NCBI GenBank assembly: GCA_014904985.1
Contig: MU129068.1
Span: 1-64,000, forward strand
Origin: Hydnum rufescens UP504
Lineage: Eukaryota; Basidiomycota; Agaricomycetes; Cantharellales; Hydnaceae
Reading direction: 5' to 3'
Length of the DNA stretch: 64,000 nt
The notes under the pieces are model-generated. The model was not told where the DNA came from and ran no database searches. It saw only the letters and a list, made by a program, of their open reading frames with translations. The translations under genes and the position numbers were made by a program. This document shows positions 56,990 to 64,000 of the stretch, in pieces; position 1 is the stretch's first letter; each line of letters begins with the position of its first letter.

Positions 56990-58225
56990 TTGCACCCAGT
57001 TCATTCTGATGAAATTTTTGCCTGCCTGGTGCAGCCCATTCACTTGGCTGACTATTCACATCCACATTTCCTTCACTACCCGCCAATGTTCGCTTCTGAT
57101 ATGCCCTCCACGGTTCTCCACCTCAGCAAAAAATGCTCAAATATGCATCCTCTGGACTGGAATCAAGAAGACACAGAGTGCATGGGGCTTGCCAAAAGTG
57201 CCACCAGTAACCTGCATTCAAACATTGTCCTTCATGAATGTGCAAGTGTTGACAGCCATTTGTGCTGTCTCACATTCACAATTGCTGTCCCACCCACACT
57301 CTTCCTTCTCCCAACCTCTCCCATGACTCAGGCCCAGTCCTCACTCAGCCCATCTCCAACAGAGGAGATCCACCTCCATGAGTGCAAGTTCAGCATCATG
57401 GTCAAGGCCTTTGACATCACAGGTTGCATGATGCAGACAAATGTCATCCAGTTCCTCATTCACACATGCATGCCCCAACCATCCTGTGCCCCTACACCCA
57501 CCTTACTCTCACTGTCCTCAGCATGGTCTGCAATAACTTCTACAAACACATCCAGCCACTGTCCATCTGTCAGCAGCAGCACATGCTTGGATCAATGCCA
57601 CCTGAGTCAGAATCTTGAGATGACACTCTCACATGTGTTCTCTGTGGAGGGGATGGGCTGGAGTGAGACAACACAGGCAGAGCTTGCATTCATCTCACTC
57701 AACACATTCTATTATTCTCTGAAGGTGCGGAAGCATGCCATATACAAGTTGACATGTGCCCCATACATGGGGTCCCAAAATCATCCATTTCTTATCCCAC
57801 CTTGCTCCTACCATCTCATCATGTTTCTTTCCTCTCTATACCTTTCTTTTCATCATTCATATCATGATACCCCCTCCAGTCATTTCATTCCAGCATCATA
57901 TGTGTATGACCTGACATCATTCCTCATTTTGATCCTTCTGCCTTTTCACCCCAAGCAAAGCCACAACTGCTCTGGCAATGATCATCCAGTAGATTCCAAG
58001 ATAACTGGATGCAACCAAGTTGAGCATTGGCACTATGATACAGGATATTCACTCACTGAAGAGACTTGGTCTTGGGGCATTACTTCATACTGGGAAGCCC
58101 AAAATCCAAGGAACCACATCTGCATGCTACAAGGAGAGTCAAACCAACATTATAGGATCAAGATGCAAGAGTGTGCTCACATGTGGTCATGTGTAAGGAT
58201 AGCAAGTGCAGACACACATGAATAG
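56990..58225 (+). other. 411-codon open frame, coding status uncertain
   Basis: Long for a CpG- and stop-decayed region, but the translation is rich in S, T, P, H and C without clear domains, and other frames here are also moderately open. No paralogue occurs in the window, so conservation cannot be used. It could be a decayed transposon gene. I assign no function. Confidence 0.25.
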
Positions 58226-59013
58226 CCTTCATGGGTAAGGCTGGTTGAGAAAGAGAACACTTTCATCCCATACAGCTCAAAGTTATTTGGATAGAGGGTC
58301 TGGTTGATTGCAGTGGAATTGGGCTCTCTGTGTCAGAGATACTAGAGCAATTTGTATGCCACATCTTGATGGTATGAACCTTCAGGCATAGATCTCTAAG
58401 GAATGCATTTGCTTCTGGGGCATCAAGTTTGTCACTGGGAGATAAGAGACTGGAGTATATGTTAATGGAATTGGGTCCTCACCTGAGGAGGGCTATCTGG
58501 GAAGAGTGACAAATTATTCATGCCCAGCAATCTTGGCAGATAGATCGAAATTGATGGGGAAGTAGGTGACCCTTAGAGACCAAAATATACAATTGAGGAT
58601 TGGGTCCTCACCTGAGCGGGGCTGTCCAGAAAGTGACAAACCATAGCAATATTTGGTTGATGGAGAAGTAATTGGGCATTGTCTTAGGTGGAATGAATAG
58701 ATTTATTGACTATCAAGAATGGAGGAGTGTTCAGGGTTGGGATGTAGTTAGGTGCACAGGCAAAACTCATGGTAATTTGGATGGTAGCATGTGAATAGTA
58801 GAAGTGCCAGGTCCATGACCTCAAAGAGCTATGCGCTCAGCATTGCTTTAATATACAAGATATAAGACAGCATGCAAAAGAATGGCTCATATTGATTGTG
58901 CACAGAATGTATATTGCTATGGGGCCACAGGGGGTGGGAACCTATTGTAGATCAGTTCCAAAAATGCTGGAAATAATAAGATCTGTTCCAATACTTTTTG
59001 TATTCCCACTAAG
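58226..59013. other. Spacer with a short direct repeat
   Basis: A 43-bp motif around ttgggtcctcacctgag occurs at about 58,471 and again near 58,602, each followed by a matching gtgacaaa. Nothing else is recognised between the upstream frame and the hAT gene. Confidence 0.5.
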
Positions 59014-62000
59014 ATGACTGGTGGTAATGAGAGCCCTCATACTGACTCTGACCAGCCAGCTCTGGACTGATATGGTAATTTGAAGGATGCCTCACTCTTA
59101 GAGCTGGATGTCAGCCCTGACAGTCTTGCTGCCAAGGCCCAGCTAGCCACTAGTGCCTTCCCTGTCAAAGAAAAACTTCCAAAAGCTCTCACATTCAGCC
59201 CCAAGGCTGATGATTCTGATGAACACTTGCCTACACCAACACCTATACAACTGAGTCACATGGGAAACCAAAGAGGATGCTCAGACCTGGTGAATTTCCA
59301 TTCCAAAACAATGAAAAAGAATGGTGCACCAAAGAAACCTGCTCAAACTCTGAAAGCCCCCACTTCCAAAAAACCTGGGGACATCAGTGCTGTGTTTGCT
59401 ACATTCAGTATCAACCCTCGCAAGCTCAAAAACTTAGGGGGGGCACCCCTCAAAATAAATGCTGACAGTGTGAAGAAACTCCCACAAAAGACCAAGGGAT
59501 CCAAGGTCCCAGTGACTTCAAGAGATGACCCAACAGCAGCAAAGAGGAAGGGGCTGATCACTGACAATGATAGTGACAATTCTGAAGCAGGGAAGGCTCC
59601 TTCCAAAAAAATATTGTGAGTCATGGTCAGCAGTGATGCAGAGGATACTGATGGAGCATTGCACAGTCAGGATGACAAGGCTCAAAGATTTGCAGCAGCA
59701 GATAAGGCTTCCAGAGCTCTTTTTTCAGCATGGTGGCCAAAGAAGACTGATGCTACATGCAACCTTGATGGTGTATTTACAAAGCCTGAGATATGCCACA
59801 ATACAGATAAAAAAGTTGATGAAGAGATCTGGGGCTGCTTGGTGTGCATGTGAGTCATATTGGGATTCTAGTGATACTCACACTTACAACCTAATATGAA
59901 TTCCCCCAGTGACATGAAGGCAGCAGGTATCAGGAGTGGAAATGGAAAAATCAAGTGCTGTTTTTCTGAGAAGACAGGTGTCTCCACATTAAGGTAACAT
60001 ATCACCTCCCATGGGGGAAGGCACTGGGAGGCATATCAAACCCACTGCCAGCAAATTGGAATTCTGACAAATCAGTGGGCCACACCAAATAATGTGAAAG
60101 AAATGAGAGAAGCCTCACCACAAGAGTCAGTTATTTCCATCAATTATGTTCTTCCCTTGTCATGTGTTTATCCTCTGAATTTTCCAGTGGATCTCAAGCT
60201 CGAATCACACAATATGGGAACCCTATCTGATGCCAGGATGAGTAGACAGCAGAGAAGTCACAAACACTTATCAAGAACTTTATCCTCAAAACTGACCAGG
60301 TGTGCAAATGAAGGCCTTTGTTTTGAACCTTCAGCACTGACTGTAGAATAGGCCCTAAGTATTGTGGACTCTCCATCATTCTGCAAGATGATTATGTAGC
60401 AGACATACCAAAGTGGATTAGAAGCTGGTGACAAGGATATCCCAAAGCATATGAAAATCACAGCATCAATAATGGATCATGTGGTGAAAATCCAGATTAC
60501 ACTGGAGAAATGATTCAAGGTGCAGTTTCATGAATACTGACCTCCTTCTTTGCTCATTGTTTGTTCCTAGTCATCCCTCAGCAAAGTCTCACTCACATTT
60601 GATGGATGGACATCCTTGACCATGAAGGCATACATTGCCATTACTGTGCATGTTATTACAGATGAATGGGAACTTGTCTCAGAGCTAATCTCATTCTCAG
60701 AACTCCTGGATCACACTCAGGTGCAAACATGGGTGCCCACCTCTTTGATGTCATGAAACAAATCATCACCCCCAAAAAGGTATGGATTGTTCATCTAACA
60801 ATCTAGCTGCTCTGAGAGCTTACCATTTTATTATTTGAGCTCAGCCATATCATGTCTGATAATGCAAGCATGAATGATGCTGCAATGAATGAATTGGGCC
60901 AGCTCCTTATAGGCAATGGTATTAGTGATTGGGATCCTATTGAGAATAGAATACAGTGTGTGCTCATGCATAGTGGTTCTCCTATGGCCCACACCTCATT
61001 CAAAATTACCACAGTCCATAGGTGTATGTCACATATGGTGAGTCTTGCCCAAGGTGCCTTTATCAGAGCCCTTTCAACAGCAGTTCTGAATACATTTCCA
61101 GATACACACATGGGCAATCCAGATGAAGATGAAGAGGATATCCTTGAACTGATCAGTGGTATGGATGAACCTATGCTGTCCAATCCCTTTCCCCCTGTGA
61201 GTCTACTGTACAAAATCTGTGCTTTCATCATAAAGGCAGGTTTATATTCCTGTAGTGTAAACAAGCTGTATGAGCTGAAATTATGATCAGGTCCAGCACT
61301 CACCTCTTGCAAAGAACTATTTTTGACAGTGCTGCCATGACATTGGGATCCAAGAACTTGAGCTCATTGCCTATGTGGTGACTCACTGGGGCTCCAGGTT
61401 AGGTGTCCTCAAACGAGTGGTGGAACAAAAGAAAGTTGGTGTTTGCTTCCATGGTTCCTTGTACTTTACTTGTCCAAATAATTTGGATTCATAGGCCATT
61501 ATGCAATTTACATGCTATGCTGATGACAAGGATGGGACGCCGAAGCCACAGGGGGGGACTCCAATGTACTGCCAGTACACGCTAGTTGAGAGTGAGTGGA
61601 AGCTGATTGAATTGATCATCCATGTCCTTGAGGTACAATGACCAATGCACTGATAAATCTGAGCAAGTCTCTTATTGACAAAAAAATATTGTAGGAGGCT
61701 GACTTAGTACAGCAACAATTTTTGAGTGAAAATAATCCAACCATGTGGCACTTGTTGATCACATTTGAAAATTTCATATCCCAGTGGGAGGCAATGGCTC
61801 ACCAACTGGACTACTCTGTGCTCACTGATGCAATCAATGTGGGGACTTGAATTATGACCAAGTATTACAACCTTTCAGATTAGTCACTTGCCACCATAGT
61901 GAATTCCAGTAGGCACATCAATTTCCTTTGAGTTATGGTTTCAAATGATCTACTTCTAGTCCTTGATCCTTGTGTGAAGGACTGTATATTAAGGAGGAAT

Positions 62001-62240
62001 GGGATGAATATTGGGTGGAGAATGCACTTCAAAAATTCCAAGAGGAGGTTTGTCCAACACATTTCCTTATGGTGTATTAATGATTGGAGCATAATTGACA
62101 AGACTTTAGTTTGACAAGTACAAATTGAAGTATGATACAAAGAAACAAAATACCACTGCACCACCTCCCATTGCACAGCCAGAGTCTATGGCTAGCATTG
62201 GCTATGGAAATGCATGACATATGAATGCAGTTTTGGCTCG
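59014..62240 (+). pseudogene. hAT-family transposase, decayed and 3'-truncated
   Basis: The frame starts near ATG 59,014; a TGA at 59,068 fits CGA. A lysine/serine-rich N-terminus leads to a BED-finger-like segment (FSAWWPKKTDATCNLDGVF, then IWGCLVC and, after an intron, further C/H residues near 59,960-60,040). The catalytic part includes the WTSMTMKAYIAITVHVI segment near 60,605-60,660 and SDNASMNDAAMNELGQLL at about 60,852, with WDPIENRIQC. The dimerisation region (WEAMAHQLDYSVLTDA near 61,790) and a final stretch ending SMASIGYGNA precede LTR3 copy E at 62,245, which cuts the gene. Multiple stops make it inactive. hAT ends and the 8-bp duplication were not located. Confidence 0.7.
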
Positions 62241-62244
62241 CCAG

Positions 62245-63843
62245 TATAGAAGAAGGATTGGGAGCTCCGATGACTGTCAAATCAAACTCTGGTTCAGCCA
62301 GTGTGTAGATGGCAGACTGTATTTCTGTTTTTATTCAATGGGCTGGTTCACTCTGATGGTTGATCACTCTCTAACAAGTTGTGTATGGTATTCAGTGATG
62401 GATAAGGTGGTGGTATGGACTAGCTATAGTCAATGATATATTGTGAGATGCTTATGAAAGGCTTATATGTGTTGTATTGGATTGTTTACTGCTATTTGTG
62501 TGTACCTATTTGTGTCCTCCTGGTCAAAATGTGGATTCTAAAGAGAGTTCTAGACTAGTTCAAGCTCAATTCAGTGTGTCAATGTGTTTCTTTCTTCTTC
62601 TGACTTGACTTTGTTATTACTCATCTTTCCTTGGATGTCCAGCAACTCTAACCTTAGGTCCTGCAACTATCCTTGGCTTAGTATTTCACATAGAGGGCTT
62701 CCTGTGACTTAGTCTTAACAACCTTGTATATGACTTAGCTCCAGATGGCTTTAGATCAGTACTCTCTTCAGATGCAAGCAGATTTGTAGACAGTAGTATA
62801 TTCCCAGTAGTGAGGAGATGGGGGGATACAGGAAAATCTACCAGATTTTATACCTTTCTGAAGGTGGCTGTGTTTAAAGAATATGACTCACTCCTAGGTG
62901 AGTCATATGTGAGTCATAGGTGAGAACAATAGGGTTGTTAAGGAGGGTGAGTCATTCATAAGGTGGTTGCATGATAGGTGAGTCATTCATAAGTGGTTGC
63001 AAGGAAGGTGAGTCATTCATAAACAAAACAAAAGGGTTGCTAAGAAGGTGTTATCTTTCATAAAGTGGTTGCAAGGAAAGTGAGTCATTCATGAACAGAA
63101 CAAAAGGGTTGCTAAGAAGGTGTTATCTTTCTTATCTGTGAAGTTCTAGAAGTTATTTGTGGCAATGGGAGATGAAATCAAAGGATATTTCCAAATTCTT
63201 GGAGATTAATTTGTTTGTAGTCCATTGGTTAAGATGTTTTTGTTGCTGGTTGATAATGGGGACAGTGCATAAGATGGGATTTGATGCAGAAACACAGTTT
63301 GCATCTGTAATAGACGTTCTTGGTATCATTTGATGTGGAATTTTAACAGCTTTCTGAGAGCAGTGGTTTCAAGCAGATCGGATGTGAACTGACAGAGAAA
63401 TTCATAAAATACTAATGGGTGTTGATTCTGATAGTAATATTGTTCTGTAGAGCTCAGTTTTAATCTGTTCTTCATGTGCTTAGTACCGTTGGATGTGAAT
63501 TTTTTATATCTTTCTAGGAGTGGTTGTTTTGATAGTATTGGATGTGAACTGATGGAGAAATTTGTTTTTTACTGGAAATTCTGGATTTTGATAGTAATAT
63601 TGGTCTGGAGAGTGCAGTTTTGGTCCGTTCAACTTGTGTTTGGTATCATTTGAAAGGTGTGAATTGTGGCTTTCCAAATGTTATATGGGTGTACCTTTCC
63701 AATCAGAATTGATGGAGTAATCAAATGAATTCTGTTTTCATGCATAGCCATAATTAATTTCATAATAGGTCACATGATCATTCCTTAGGCTGGGATCAAT
63801 GGATATTTGCATTTTCTGATATTGGATGTTTTTATCTTCCACA
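62245..63843 (-). mobile_element. LTR3 copy E, probably the 3' LTR of a longer element
   Basis: 1,599 bp in the same orientation as copy B, and most similar to it (single minisatellite unit). The left flank ccag and right flank gatg do not match. The sequence to its right resembles the inner edge of the LTR1 element's 3' end, so this is not a solo LTR but the left LTR of a minus-strand retrotransposon that leaves the window. Seven TGASTCA motifs lie at 62,884-63,087. Confidence 0.8.
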
Positions 63844-64000
63844 GATGGTGAACACTTTTAATTGCAGCCCCTTGCAATGTCTTTTTGTCTTCTTCTGCCT
63901 CATACAACTGAACCCAAATTGCCTTTCCTTGTGTAGTACCACCATTTCCATCCTTCAAACCAAAGTGAGATCTCCTGCAAGTTCATACTTTGATTTTGAT
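63844..64000 (-). mobile_element. Internal edge of the LTR3-family retrotransposon (off window)
   Basis: ggtgaacacttttaattgca and the following ccaccatttccatcc align with 36,770-36,860, just inside the LTR1 3' LTR. This shows the two families share a 3' internal region. No coding frame can be judged in 157 bp. Confidence 0.55.

Noticed and set aside
1..64000. tRNA, rRNA or riboswitch genes
   Set aside because: No cloverleaf-like stretch or conserved rRNA segment was recognised on either strand; a covariance-model scan would be decisive.

Overview
The window is fungal nuclear DNA, most likely from an Agaricomycete (Basidiomycota). The evidence is the dense 50-60 bp GT-AG introns, the NACHT-WD40 (STAND/NLR-type) genes, the fungal DDE_3, pogo-like and hAT transposases, and the Ty3/gypsy elements. 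No rRNA or tRNA gene, CRISPR array or bacterial-style operon was seen. Splice models come from reading frames and from comparing paralogues inside the window; nothing was computed or searched.

Left half (about 0.2-33.4 kb): an NLR cluster built from a tandemly duplicated unit of about 11 kb. Unit 1 runs from about 2.43 to 13.1 kb and unit 2 from about 13.8 to 33.4 kb. Each unit holds, in order, an unassigned block, a small cysteine-containing protein gene, a GC-rich upstream module, and a nine-exon gene with N-terminal region, helical region, NACHT and 14 WD40 repeats (gene 1 at 7,446-12,866, gene 2 at 27,157-32,586). A third copy lies inverted and decayed at 190-2,420. A fourth survives only as a 5' stub at 6,478-6,700. 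Gene 1 has one apparent frameshift near its N-terminus. Gene 2 is open except for one TGA in its first WD40 repeat. Unit 2 is longer because it took three TA-flanked DNA transposons: a Tc1/mariner-like DDE_3 element (14,947-19,720), a pogo-like element (20,209-24,895) and a MITE (32,628-33,254). Unit 1 keeps the matching empty sites. The first two elements were then each hit by a solo LTR of the same family (LTR3), with clean 4-bp target duplications.

Right half (about 33.4-64 kb): nested retroelements. An LTR3 copy (35,371-35,908 plus 53,408-54,538) is split by a 17.5 kb insertion. That insertion is a Ty3/gypsy element on the minus strand (LTR1 family, 35,909-52,030) lying next to a solo LTR2 (52,035-53,403). 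Inside the LTR1 element sits an internally deleted LTR2-family element (38,334-41,863). Beyond 54.5 kb are an unassigned stretch, a decayed hAT transposase (about 59.0-62.24 kb) cut by an LTR3, and the internal edge of an LTR3 retrotransposon that runs off the window. A casein kinase 1 fragment lies at about 34.84-35.26 kb.

One process recurs throughout: CpG sites have decayed to TpG or CpA in repeated DNA. It separates young from old repeat copies, accounts for most differences between the two LTR1 LTRs, and explains most in-frame TGA codons as former CGA codons, including the stop that breaks gene 2. Both NLR genes change from CpG-rich NACHT exons to CpG-poor WD40 exons at about the same exon border.
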